DNA of 48,547 nt from Desulfuromonadales bacterium (GCA_030145195.1 JAQYVY010000029.1:1-48547); one strand, 5' to 3'; positions 27,176 through 35,404 are shown, counted from the first letter of the stretch. The notes: a model not told the origin generated them from the sequence alone. Made by a program: numbers and translations.

Positions 27176-27778
27176 ATGTTGGGTTTGACGTCACGGCAAG
27201 AGGGTCCATCAAGGCGCGTCTTGCGGTTGAGCAGAGGTTGTCTGATTGCTGGCCTGGTCGCCTTGGTCGCTTGCAGTTATCCCCAGGTGCCGCAAGGCGC
27301 ATTACAGTTAACACCTGAATCCCTGGCAAAACGCCAGCGTCAGACAAGACTCTTCGCCACGAATGACGAAGCTCTTGTCCTTGATGCCAGCACGAGCGTT
27401 CTTCAAGACCTCGGTTTCCATATCGACGAAAGTGAAAAGCCGCTCGGATTGGTGGTCGGCTCCAAACAGCGGAGTGCCAAGGACCCTGCAGAGATCACCG
27501 TGGCAGTCGTCTTATTCATTCTGGCGGCGGCGGCCGGTTCCTCAGAGGCAGACAAGTTGCTGATCTGGGGTGAAGAGCAGAAGATGCGGACTTGTATCGT
27601 TGCCAGGCGATCCAACCAGGCCGGTGGTGGGATCGCCGTCCGGGTCACATTCCAGCGTGAGGTCTTCTCGAACAAAGGCGGGGTGTGGAGAAGGGAGGAA
27701 CTGGACGAGCCGGAAATCTTCCAAGAGTTTTTTGCCAAACTGGCAAAGGCCCTATTCTTAGAGGCTCAGCAAATATGA
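27176..27778 (+). CDS. Small lipoprotein, type A (second copy)
   Basis: 200 residues. Signature LAKRQRQTRLFATNDEALVL, then VLQDLGFHIDESEKPLGLVV, matching the gene at 26233. The lipobox is LVALVAC. It carries an insertion absent from the first A copy, with a hydrophobic stretch (ITVAVVLFILAAAAG) that could lie in or against a membrane. C-terminus [20 protein letters not shown]. It begins five bases after the type B stop with GGAG upstream. Confidence 0.75.
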   Translation: MLGLTSRQEGPSRRVLRLSRGCLIAGLVALVACSYPQVPQGALQLTPESLAKRQRQTRLFATNDEALVLDASTSVLQDLGFHIDESEKPLGLVVGSKQRSAKDPAEITVAVVLFILAAAAGSSEADKLLIWGEEQKMRTCIVARRSNQAGGGIAVRVTFQREVFSNKGGVWRREELDEPEIFQEFFAKLAKALFLEAQQI

Positions 27779-28227
27779 AGCGTGCATTCCGGGCCATATC
27801 CCTGGTTGTGACTGTGCTATTGGTGTTGTCTCTGTCTGCCTGTTGGCCGCCTCCGCTCGTGGGCGTTCTTGGTGAAACCGGAAATACGCTGACAATTCGC
27901 AGTATTCAAACCCGTGAATATGATTCGAAAAATCCCGTCGTAGTCATGCGCGCGGTGATCTCGACGCTGCAGGATCTGGATTTTGTCATCGACCAAGCAG
28001 ACTCCCGTTTGGGGCTTGTCACCGCAACGAAGGTTCACCAATATCGCTTGCGCATTACGGTTCTGGTCGAGGCGTTAACAAAAGGCCGAGTGCAGGTTCG
28101 GGCCAGCTGCCATATGGGTGCTTACCGATTATCGGACGCAGGGCCGGTCTCAGAACCAGAACCCTACCAGGAGTTCTTTGCCTCCTTAGGCAAAAACCTA
28201 TCTTTCGAGCAGAACTCGGGGAGCTGA
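27775..28227 (+). CDS. Small lipoprotein, type B (second copy)
   Basis: 150 residues, lipobox LSLSAC. Signature [42 protein letters not shown], as in the gene at 26739. The start overlaps the previous stop (ATGA), exactly as in the first A-B pair. The C-terminus after EFFASLGKN departs from its paralogue and its stop lies where radA-like sequence begins, so the last residues may have been altered at a recombination joint. Confidence 0.78.
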   Translation: MKRAFRAISLVVTVLLVLSLSACWPPPLVGVLGETGNTLTIRSIQTREYDSKNPVVVMRAVISTLQDLDFVIDQADSRLGLVTATKVHQYRLRITVLVEALTKGRVQVRASCHMGAYRLSDAGPVSEPEPYQEFFASLGKNLSFEQNSGS

Positions 28228-28470
28228 AGCGGTTAGCTAAGGTCACGGTTACTGCCGAGGACCAGCAACGGTATGGCCTTGCCGAGTTTGACCGGGTGCT
28301 GGGCGGCGGGGTTGTGACCGGTTCGTTCACTCTGATCGGTGGTGACCCGGGGATCGGCAAGTCAACGCTGCTGTTGCAGGCTGCGGAATGCTGGGCTGGG
28401 GCCGGTGCTCTATGTGACGGCAGTTGAATCACGAAAGTCTGCACAACTTCTTGACGCATCAAGACAATTC
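28224..28470 (+). pseudogene. radA fragment
   Basis: The frame from 28224 reads [20 protein letters not shown] followed by [20 protein letters not shown], the Walker A region of the DNA-repair ATPase RadA. It then shifts frame near 28395, after [10 protein letters not shown], and continues as [13 protein letters not shown] in a second frame before similarity ends. The N-terminal zinc finger and the entire Lon-like C-terminal part are absent. It is dead. Confidence 0.88.
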
Positions 28471-28616
28471 GAAAAGGCTCTCATCACCAATAAGATGACC
28501 ACGAGTTTTTCAAATTACCTATGCACATCAATTCGCTGCACATCTTTTTCGCGCTGAACTGCGGTTTCTAGGATAATTGACAGTCTGAACCATTGGTGTA
28601 ACAGGAGGGATAAACG

Positions 28617-29330
28617 TTAGGATGCTCGCGTTCCAACATGAACGGCAGCAATGCCGCCGGTCAAATCGTGAATTTTGACATCGGCAAAACCGGCCGCTTC
28701 CATCATCGCCTTGAAAGTCTGGCGATCAGGGAATTCCATTACGGAATCGGGCAGATATTGATAGGCGCTACGCTGCGAAAGTAAACCACCCAGCCAGGGC
28801 AGCATTTTCAGGAAGTAGAAGTAATAAACCGCTCGAAAGACCCGGTTGAGTGGAGTGGCAAACTCCAGAATGACCGCTCGACCGCCAGGTTTAAGCACCC
28901 GCGCCATCTCCTCCAGGCCTTTCTGCCGATCAACCACATTGCGAATGCCGAAAGCAATCGTTACCCCATCAAAGATGCCATCGGGATGCGGGATCGCCTC
29001 ACAGGGGTTATTCACCAACACGATTCGATCACGATACGGCGAAGCCTCAACCTTCTCGTGTCCGAGCACCAGCATCCCCTGAGTAAAGTCTGAACCGACA
29101 ATCCGCACCGAAGCTGGCGTCTGCTTGGCAACTTCTAGAGCCACATCACCAGTGCCAGTGGCGATGTCGAGCACCATGCCGCCCTCGGGAATCTGGAGTT
29201 GTTTAACGGCAAAACGCCGCCAACGGCGATCAATGCCCAGCGACAGCAGTCGGTTGAGCAGATCGTAACGTGGCGCGATCTTGTCGAACATGTCGCGAAT
29301 GCCGCGACCTTTTTCTGTAAGTTTGGTCAT
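28617..29330 (-). CDS. ubiE: Demethylmenaquinone/ubiquinone methyltransferase
   Basis: SAM-dependent C-methyltransferase of quinone biosynthesis (MenG/UbiE), 237 residues. SAM motif I is VLDIATGTGDVALEV; the family signatures YDLLNRLLSLGIDRRWRR and GIRNVVDRQKGLEEMARVLKPGG are present. In an anaerobic respirer it most likely methylates demethylmenaquinone. Its 3' end is echoed at 24225-24321 by a divergent fragment. Confidence 0.95.
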   Translation of the reverse strand: MTKLTEKGRGIRDMFDKIAPRYDLLNRLLSLGIDRRWRRFAVKQLQIPEGGMVLDIATGTGDVALEVAKQTPASVRIVGSDFTQGMLVLGHEKVEASPYRDRIVLVNNPCEAIPHPDGIFDGVTIAFGIRNVVDRQKGLEEMARVLKPGGRAVILEFATPLNRVFRAVYYFYFLKMLPWLGGLLSQRSAYQYLPDSVMEFPDRQTFKAMMEAAGFADVKIHDLTGGIAAVHVGTRAS

Positions 29331-29515
29331 GATAAGATTCCCGCAAGAAAGGTGCGCAAATTATGTAACACATCGGAATCAGAGCTGTCAGTAAAAATTC
29401 TTAATCAGGAGGGTAATTTTGTTCTATGAGCCAAACTCAAAGGCACCCCTCAGCATAATCTACCGGGGCTACAAGCCTGGGACAAAAGCCTCCAGGAAAA
29501 GACACTCTCTCTTGC

Positions 29516-30577
29516 TCAGTTGATCCCGGCATACTCAAGAAAGGTCACCGGCGGCTGGTAAACTTTCTGACTTGAAAGCAGCGCGTGGATATCAGCTGGG
29601 CCGAAGTAGCGCGCTTCCAGAGCACGGCCTTTTTCCATCCAGAAGCCAAACTGCGGGACAAAGGTATTGTGCCGAATCGTATGATCGATGGTCAGTCCGG
29701 CCAACACAAAGACGTTGCGACCGCTGCCATCAAAACCGTCGGTAAGATATGAAGCAATGCGATGAAATTGTCGCCAGGTGTTGACGTTGCATAATTTTCT
29801 GTGCGGTCGGGGCGAGGCGACGATTTCAGGTAAGAAATCAAAGTTTGACACTTCCAGCATGTTTTTCGGTTCATGGCTGTCCCGGTCGATTCGTTTGCTA
29901 AAGCCAAAGGTATCAGGCGTCAAGCCTCTGCCAATAGGTTGCGGGGTTTCAGCCAATTCCGCAAAAAAATCGGGATGGGCTTTAATCAGCCCCGGATTGA
30001 CAGGGTAAATCTTACCGAGCGCCCCTTCCCCGCAGGTATCGCCACCAATAAGTTGCTCAAGTTTTATCCTGATTCTAACCGTTTCTCCCTGCGGCTTGCT
30101 GAAGAGGTATTTGTAAGGAATTTCAATTTTCATGACATCGCCGTGGCGGAAAACTTTAATCAATTGCGTGGCACGTTGATAAACCAGCAGATACTCATTC
30201 AGCATGCGGCGTAGCATGCCACAACACGGTACCACCTGATCATGAACGCGACGGATATAGCCGACACCGTCTTTCTCCTTCGCCCCAATATGGCTGCCAC
30301 CCACAATAACAAGATCGTTACCGTGATGAGCAACCGTTGCCAAACGGGTTGGGTCAAGCAAAGCACCGACCCGGCCCAAATTGAAAGAAGGACAATTATA
30401 CACATAGCCAAACAACGCCTTCTTAATCGACTGGCTTTCATCAGAGCATTGCCAGATGGCTGGCAAGGTCCCCGAGAAACCGGCATTGTCCGTCAAACTA
30501 CGCATACGGCCAAAGAGGTTCATCAGATCCATCGGTGGGAGATCAAGAAGTTTTTCGTCAGGTGGGGCAATCGGCAT
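29516..30577 (-). CDS. LCIB/C-like (beta-type) carbonic anhydrase family protein
   Basis: 353 residues, soluble. The N-terminal half has the spacing of the limiting-CO2-inducible LCIB_C_CA family as I recall it: CSDE (Cys44, Asp46), a GGSHIG block (His96) and CCGM (Cys118/119), giving Cys-His-Cys zinc ligands with a possible Asp dyad. Between them VGALLDPTRLATVAHHGND aligns with the family's glycine-rich GLAG...H segment. The ATG at 30577 has GGAGG five bases upstream. The C-terminal half is not assigned. Function would be CO2/bicarbonate interconversion, but activity is unproven. Confidence 0.6.
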   Translation of the reverse strand: MPIAPPDEKLLDLPPMDLMNLFGRMRSLTDNAGFSGTLPAIWQCSDESQSIKKALFGYVYNCPSFNLGRVGALLDPTRLATVAHHGNDLVIVGGSHIGAKEKDGVGYIRRVHDQVVPCCGMLRRMLNEYLLVYQRATQLIKVFRHGDVMKIEIPYKYLFSKPQGETVRIRIKLEQLIGGDTCGEGALGKIYPVNPGLIKAHPDFFAELAETPQPIGRGLTPDTFGFSKRIDRDSHEPKNMLEVSNFDFLPEIVASPRPHRKLCNVNTWRQFHRIASYLTDGFDGSGRNVFVLAGLTIDHTIRHNTFVPQFGFWMEKGRALEARYFGPADIHALLSSQKVYQPPVTFLEYAGIN

Positions 30578-30904
30578 GTCGTCCTCCAAAACGTTGCGAA
30601 TCGGGGGGATTCATGAAATCATCCAGACAACATATAACGCTGTTATAACAATCATACAACAACTATTCTTGGGTCATGACTCGCTTAGCGATAGTTAAGC
30701 CATACCAAGCAACGGTTATAACCCAAACATAATTTATCTCTGTCCCACTTTTACATTCTACGGATCAAGCCACCCGAACCAATGCTATAGAAGGTTGGCA
30801 TAATCCGACCTCAATGGCTGCTGACTCCGGTTTAATCTAGACGTGAGCAAGCAAACAGGGTTATCTTTATAAAAATAAAAAAATCTAATAATTGCAAGGA
30901 TCTC
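30578..30904. other. Divergent intergenic region
   Basis: Holds the upstream regions of the LCIB-like gene (minus) and the diguanylate cyclase (plus). A perfect 10-bp palindrome TGTTATAACA (30641-30650) lies about 65 bases before the LCIB-like start and could be an operator. No confident promoter boxes and no gene. Confidence 0.4.
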
Positions 30905-31837
30905 ATGCCCATGGGCCACACCATTCTTATCATTGATGACACCAAGTCGGTCCGCCAGCAGATTCTCAGAACCCTGCGCAGCAGCAATCTGTTCAGCAAC
31001 TACTTTGAAGCAACCAATGGTATTGAAGGCTTCAAAACTCTACTCAATGAAAAGATCGACGTTGTGTTATGTGACGTTGAGATGCCGGGGATGGATGGCT
31101 TTAAGTTCTTGACCATGGTCAACTCTCGTAAAGAGTTGCACGACATCCCGGTTCTGCTGCTAACCAGCCATGAAGAGATGGCGACCAAGATTAAAGGTCT
31201 CGAACAGGGAGCCAGTGACTATGTGACCAAGCCGTTCAGTCCCGAGGAACTACTGGCCCGCGTCAAGGTTCAGCTCAAGATCAAAACTTTGCAGGACAAT
31301 CTCAAGCAGAGCAACCAGCTCCTGCAAAAGCTGTCACAAACCGACCCCCTGACCGAGTTGTACAACCGCCGGCACATGATGACGACCCTGGAATCGGAAT
31401 TTGACCGCAGTAACCGAATCAGCAGTCCGTTTGCCCTGATGATGATCGACCTCGACCATTTCAAACGGGTCAACGACACTTATGGCCACCAGCAAGGAGA
31501 TAAGGTACTGCAATCAATCTCATGGGAAATTCAAGAGCAGTTGCGCCCGTACGATTCGGCGGCTCGCTTCGGTGGCGAAGAGTTCGCCCTGCTTTTGCCC
31601 GAGACCACTCTTGGTGAAGCGGTCGTGGTTGCAGAACGATTGCGCCAGCGCATCAGCAACGTACAATTCACCGGTCCAATCTCTGGTCTAAAAATAACCG
31701 CCAGCTTTGGCCTTGCCGCAATTCCACACAAAAAGATCAACACGACCAAAGACCTGATCCGCCTCGCCGATGAAGCACTGTACGCGGCCAAGCACAACGG
31801 CCGAAATCGAGTCGAAAGCACCCCTACAGACCGCTAG
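30905..31837 (+). CDS. Response regulator diguanylate cyclase (PleD-like)
   Basis: 310 residues: receiver domain (acidic pocket D11-D12, phospho-acceptor Asp57 in LCDVEMPGMDG, TS motif and KPFSPEEL) joined by a coiled linker to a GGDEF domain. The active site is GGEEF (RFGGEEFALLLPE) and the inhibitory I-site RPYD sits five residues before it, so an active, product-inhibited c-di-GMP synthase is expected. AAGGA precedes the ATG. The stop codon TAG is the second to fourth base of the palindromic repeat that follows. No cognate kinase is adjacent. Confidence 0.95.
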   Translation: MPMGHTILIIDDTKSVRQQILRTLRSSNLFSNYFEATNGIEGFKTLLNEKIDVVLCDVEMPGMDGFKFLTMVNSRKELHDIPVLLLTSHEEMATKIKGLEQGASDYVTKPFSPEELLARVKVQLKIKTLQDNLKQSNQLLQKLSQTDPLTELYNRRHMMTTLESEFDRSNRISSPFALMMIDLDHFKRVNDTYGHQQGDKVLQSISWEIQEQLRPYDSAARFGGEEFALLLPETTLGEAVVVAERLRQRISNVQFTGPISGLKITASFGLAAIPHKKINTTKDLIRLADEALYAAKHNGRNRVESTPTDR

Positions 31838-32001
31838 CAGCCTGTCGGACTATCAGGGCTGAAGCGAAAATTTGAATGTTTGAGACCAGCTTTTAGCACA
31901 TTTGAGAGTCATAGCCGTAGCTATCGGTCGACAAGGAGCTGAGATATGTACCAAACAGGCGAATTTGCAGCCAGTTCATTGATAGTCCGACAGGTTGCTA
32001 G
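31834..32001. repeat. 168-bp palindromic element, copy 1
   Basis: Terminal inverted repeats of 22 bp (one mismatch) begin CTAGCAGCCTGTCGG and end CCGACAGGTTGCTAG. The inner halves are also roughly complementary, so the unit could fold into one long hairpin. A central ATAGC-CGTA-GCTAT hairpin is present. No reading frame inside. It begins at the last codons of the diguanylate cyclase gene and supplies its stop. Confidence 0.88.
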
Positions 32002-32052
32002 AGCAAGACCAATTGAGTTCGCACCGATTTAAAGCCTGACCCGCATGACAGC

Positions 32053-32466
32053 CTATGGGCCTTCTTCCGCCTTACAACGCTTAACCACATCTTTGAGCCA
32101 GGCGATCTCGTCCGGCGCAAACTGCTTGTTGTAATCTGTACCGATATTCATCGCCCAGTGAAGCTTCCCTGGAGTCATCTCCGCCAGCACATGGCCCGGC
32201 AACTGCAGACTAAAAAGTTCTTTCTCAGCCCAATCTTTGAGTCGCTGCTGCTGATCAAAAAAGACCAGATAATCGACACCATCAGCTTCGACAATCAATG
32301 GCAATTCGGCCTTCTCTTTATCACTGTTGTCATCAGGAAGAACCATCTCGTCGGTCGTGGGAACAAAGAAGATCGAATTGAGGAACAGGTCGTAAAAACC
32401 CGACTGTGCTTTTGGGTCGTCGGGTGCGGAGCGTAAGGCATCAAGCGCTTGATCAAGTTCTGTCAT
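32053..32466 (-). CDS. SseB N-terminal domain protein
   Basis: 137 residues resembling SseB-family proteins: an N-terminal helix (LDQALDALRSAPDDPKAQSGFYDLFLNSIFFVPT) followed by YLVFFDQQQRLKDWAE and a C-terminal ELAWLK-type helix. The family role is uncertain (enhanced serine sensitivity locus, general stress). No partner gene is adjacent. An AAAGG lies before the ATG. Confidence 0.75.
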   Translation of the reverse strand: MTELDQALDALRSAPDDPKAQSGFYDLFLNSIFFVPTTDEMVLPDDNSDKEKAELPLIVEADGVDYLVFFDQQQRLKDWAEKELFSLQLPGHVLAEMTPGKLHWAMNIGTDYNKQFAPDEIAWLKDVVKRCKAEEGP

Positions 32467-32865
32467 GTAAAGGCCTTTGTTGTGAGGGATAAGTAGGTCG
32501 GTTGAATGTGATGATCATTTAAGGCACTCATTCTAGTCTATTCCTATCCACTTGGAAACAATTTTACTTTGGTCTCAAATGATCCCAACTGGAAACTAGA
32601 TGATGTCGGACAAGGAAGGGGTTTTACAAGGAAGGTGATTAAAATGGAGTCGACGATAGTGAGAATAGCGGCGCGGTACTGCGTTCACGCCCGGCACAGC
32701 GTCTAGGAAACTGGAAAAGGAGCGACTGGTTTGCGTCGTCACCTGGATATTATCGCTCTCACTTTAACGGCAAAGCCACGAGTGAAAACTGCCGCCTGCT
32801 GCGCTACTTTATCAACAACATGCTTCTCAACGCCCTGAAGTTTTACCGGTCGGCAACACATAACC
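32467..32865. other. Gap without a supported gene
   Basis: Short open frames exist on both strands (for example the plus-strand LRYFINNMLLNALKFYRS stretch near 32800) but none has a ribosome site or a recognisable family. No clear repeats. Possibly decayed coding sequence. Confidence 0.35.
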
Positions 32866-33078
32866 TCAGTCTTGTTCAGACACCTTCGATTGTCGACGAT
32901 CTCGCCCCTGGTACGGAACCCGGTCCTGTCGCATTTCGTCGTGCCCAAGAACAGTCCATCCTTCAAAACGTCTAAAAAACATAATCTGCTCGGTATCAAT
33001 GAGAAGCTGCAATTCGTCTTTGCTGACTAACTCTTCCTGACCATCTTTCAGAACGACCGGAACAAACATACAAAACAC
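32866..33078 (-). CDS. Small conserved-looking hypothetical protein
   Basis: 70 residues: MFVPVVLKDGQEELVSKDEL, then LLIDTEQIMFFRRFEGWTVLG and a basic tail VPYQGRDRRQ. The pattern (beta-rich start, FRR-x-x-GW, YxGxxRR tail) resembles small proteins seen in Geobacter relatives. AGAGAGG is correctly spaced before the ATG. The frame on the opposite strand has no such signals. Function unknown; the double arginine near the end recalls, but does not prove, c-di-GMP-binding RxxxR motifs. Confidence 0.6.
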   Translation of the reverse strand: MFCMFVPVVLKDGQEELVSKDELQLLIDTEQIMFFRRFEGWTVLGHDEMRQDRVPYQGRDRRQSKVSEQD

Positions 33079-33436
33079 CTCTCTTCTGAATCTCCGAAGT
33101 TATTTCCAGACATCCCATCATAGAAATAGTGATTATGTTGATGTTGCCTTAGGAATAAGCCAGAGTGACAGGCTCAGAGCAGTTCGAACACACCCATACA
33201 ACCCATATCCTTAAAAGAATCAGCTCTATTAACAGATAACCTATCGTTTCTCGCCTACCTCACAGAGGGTTGACTCTCTCGGAAGAACCCTGTGATTGAA
33301 ACCTATTTAACTACTATCAGGATTCAATGCGAGGTCAAGTCTCTTGCCAAGATAAAAGGAGTCACCCTGTTTTTATTGATCACCATAAGTGCCCCGCATC
33401 GGCAGATGAAACGCCCCCCCCCTTATAAACCTGTCC
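33079..33436. other. Gap without a supported gene
   Basis: Upstream region of the small minus-strand gene. An imperfect hairpin TCACAG-a-GGGTT/AACCCTGTGA lies around 33260-33294. No gene, tRNA or promoter could be supported. Confidence 0.4.
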
Positions 33437-33604
33437 CTAGTAGCCTATCGGCCTATCCGGGCTGAAGCGAAAGGTTGAATGTTTGAGACCCGATTTTAGC
33501 TGAGTTGAGAGTCATAGCCGTAGCTATTGGTCGAAAAGGAGCTGAGATATGGGCCCAATAAGCGAATTTGTCGCCAGTTCATTGATAGTCCGACAGGTTG
33601 CTAG
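33437..33604. repeat. 168-bp palindromic element, copy 2
   Basis: Same length and CTAG...CTAG termini as copy 1, about 85% identical. The left terminal repeat has more substitutions (CTATCGGCCTATC) than the right. It lies 12 bases from the 3' end of the MYG1-like gene, again at a gene end. Confidence 0.88.
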
Positions 33605-33616
33605 CTTCATCCCCTT

Positions 33617-34453
33617 TTATTCTGGTTCTATAATCGCCAGACGTGCAAGCCTGACAACCTCATGTTCGGGCAAGAGAACTTGTGTTTTGGCCAAGAATCC
33701 ACTGCCGTGAACGAAACGAATTTCCGGGTTCTCCGCAATCGCACGGAAGTCCACGATGGTGTTGTCGCCAAGCCGAAGAAGCTCCCAACCTTCGCCACGG
33801 TTAGAGGGTGTAATGCTCATCACGATACGGTCGTCATCCAGAAGCCTCAAATACAGCTCCATAGCCAGCTTTGGAGACTTCTTGATGTCACTGATAACGG
33901 CTTTGAGATGTTTGACCGGAATCACTCTGGCCTCAGTTTTTAGACGCTCAAGTCGTTTCATCTTGCGATCGATCAAAACAATCAGGTTCTTGCCAAGCGC
34001 CGTCATGAGTGAGAACAGAGGATCCCGAATGCTTAAGGACTTGGCCTCGGCAAAAGTCGAGAGGATATAACCGTCAATCGGAGATGAAGTCACGAACAGC
34101 ACACTCGAGTCTACCCCGAGATGCTCGGCGGTGCGGTATGGACCGCGGACATCCATCATACTCATGTGCGGGTACCAGTCAAACATCAACATGGCGGCAG
34201 CATGGTGGCCAAGATGCTGCATGACCAGATGAAATGCACAGGGCAGTGTGCGATCATGATGGTGGTCAAAGTTGTGCCGTTCAGGGGCATACTCGAAACC
34301 GACATCCACCACGTAAGTGTTGGGATCATTCAAATCTGCGGCGGTCGGCTCGCGGCGAAAAACTTCCGCATGGTCCAAGGTTGCGAGCAAAACGCACGCA
34401 GACAAGAAGTCATCTTTGTGCGCGCTGCCCGGATGGGTAACAATCCGATACAT
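33617..34453 (-). CDS. MYG1/UPF0160-family protein
   Basis: 278 residues. The N-terminus IVTHPGSAHKDDFLSACVL and the downstream VVDVGFEYAPERHNFDHHHD are hallmarks of the MYG1 (UPF0160) family, DHH-related metal-dependent hydrolases; the eukaryotic member is an exonuclease. His7, His12, Asp14 and the DHHH cluster are the likely metal ligands. GAGGAG precedes the ATG. It is somewhat shorter than eukaryotic MYG1, typical for bacteria. Substrate unknown here. Confidence 0.85.
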   Translation of the reverse strand: MYRIVTHPGSAHKDDFLSACVLLATLDHAEVFRREPTAADLNDPNTYVVDVGFEYAPERHNFDHHHDRTLPCAFHLVMQHLGHHAAAMLMFDWYPHMSMMDVRGPYRTAEHLGVDSSVLFVTSSPIDGYILSTFAEAKSLSIRDPLFSLMTALGKNLIVLIDRKMKRLERLKTEARVIPVKHLKAVISDIKKSPKLAMELYLRLLDDDRIVMSITPSNRGEGWELLRLGDNTIVDFRAIAENPEIRFVHGSGFLAKTQVLLPEHEVVRLARLAIIEPE

Positions 34454-34643
34454 GACTAGCTCCTCTTATTGAGAGAATACTGATTGGTTGTTTATTATAA
34501 ATTCTATCAGGTATCGGCGCTTGTGTGAGAGGCGAGAAAAGTTTCTGACTTGGCAGAGTTCTAATCGGTATGGGGGGCACATTAATCAATGATCCTCATG
34601 CGCAAGGGTTTGTCACACCGAGCAAAAAATTCACATAGGCTGA

Positions 34644-34672
34644 TTGGTCATTTGAAAATCTTAACGTATACT
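34644..34672 (+). promoter_or_regulatory. Promoter for SAP-domain gene
   Basis: TTGGTC (34644-34649), 17-base spacer, TATACT (34667-34672), about 55 bases before the start of the SAP-domain gene. Confidence 0.6.
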
Positions 34673-34726
34673 GCTCTAAGTTACCCTCCCCGCAAGATAC
34701 GAACGAGAACAAAGGAGATGTCACCG

Positions 34727-34906
34727 ATGAATATGACCGAAATCAGAACCATTGCTAAAGACCGAGGTATTAAGTACGGGAAGATGAACAAAACCGAATT
34801 AATTCAGACCATGCAAAAACAAGAAGGCAACCCGGCATGTTTCAACACCGGACAGGAAGGCAACTGCGGTCAGGACCAGTGTCTCTGGATTACCGACTGC
34901 AAGTAG
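34727..34906 (+). CDS. SAP-domain mini-protein
   Basis: 59 residues. The N-terminal half (MTEIRTIAKDRGIKYGKMNK, TELIQTMQ) fits the SAP/Rho N-terminal helix-extended-helix fold. The C-terminal half has four cysteines (ACFNTGQEGNCGQDQCLWITDC), likely a small metal or disulfide-bound knuckle. AAAGGAG is well placed before ATG 34727, and the promoter is visible; upstream in-frame starts lack both. Probably nucleic-acid binding. Confidence 0.85.
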   Translation: MNMTEIRTIAKDRGIKYGKMNKTELIQTMQKQEGNPACFNTGQEGNCGQDQCLWITDCK

Positions 34907-35063
34907 GTTAGAGGTCGCGACGGAGGAGTTACCATCCAAAACCACATCGTGGAAGTATCCCATGAAGCCGCCACGATAAAGGAAGTGTCAGGTTAACGGT
35001 GGTGCGGACAGCTCGCTGGCATGGTATTTTTTCATAAGCCAATCAACCTATTTTTTAGCTGCA

Positions 35064-35345
35064 TTGACAGTCGCAGAAGATCCGATAACATTAAACTAAA
35101 CAGTGGCGAAATGAGCCAGCATGGAGCGCGTAAAAAGCCTGCGGGAACCAATGGCAAACCCTAGCGGAACAGCCAGGCAACCCAGACAGGGCCTGAATCG
35201 AGCAGCAGAACTACTTTAACAGGTAGCAGATGCGGCAACTGTTGATTAAAAACAGCCGATCCAGGGTAGCCCGGCGGTAGTTTCGTCACTGTTGTATTTA
35301 GTAGCGAAGATCTTGAGAGAGGTAGCCGAACGGCTGACTCTTATA
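35064..35345 (+). ncRNA. Candidate structured RNA or decayed intron-like element
   Basis: A perfect TTGACA (35064-35069) with TAACAT 16 bases on (35086-35091) precedes about 250 bases with no open frame but a run of local stems: CTAC/GTAG (35211-35226), CTGTT/AACAG extended by CGG/CCG (35234-35258), TTCG..ACT/AGT..CGAA (35282-35308) and AGCCG/CGGCT (35324-35335). The sequence GTGGCGAAATGAGCC at the predicted start and the GGAACC and GATGCGGCAAC stretches recall domain I of bacterial group II introns, from memory only; no reverse transcriptase or domain V is found. Confidence 0.4.
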
Positions 35346-35351
35346 ATAAAA

Positions 35352-35389
35352 AAGCACAAGGGGCACCCCAAAAAGGGTGTCCCTTGTGT
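35352..35389 (-). terminator. Intrinsic terminator of the lipoprotein gene
   Basis: A 14-bp stem (CACAAGGG.CACCC/GGGTG.CCCTTGTG) with an A5/T5 loop. On the minus strand it is followed by GCTTTTTTATT, a strong U-tract, 16 bases after the stop of the gene at 35405. Confidence 0.9.
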
Positions 35390-35404
35390 CAAAAGTGTCG
35401 TTAG

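Noticed and set aside
24225-28677. att-flanked genomic island integrated at the ubiE 3' end
   Set aside because: The two ubiE ends are direct repeats, but no integrase is present and the mostly synonymous divergence fits carriage of a foreign ubiE end by IS91 better than att-site duplication, though recombination at ubiE cannot be excluded.
32739-32999. 86-codon minus-strand frame overlapping the small protein gene
   Set aside because: No ribosome site; the overlapping 70-codon frame has a good one and a protein-like sequence.
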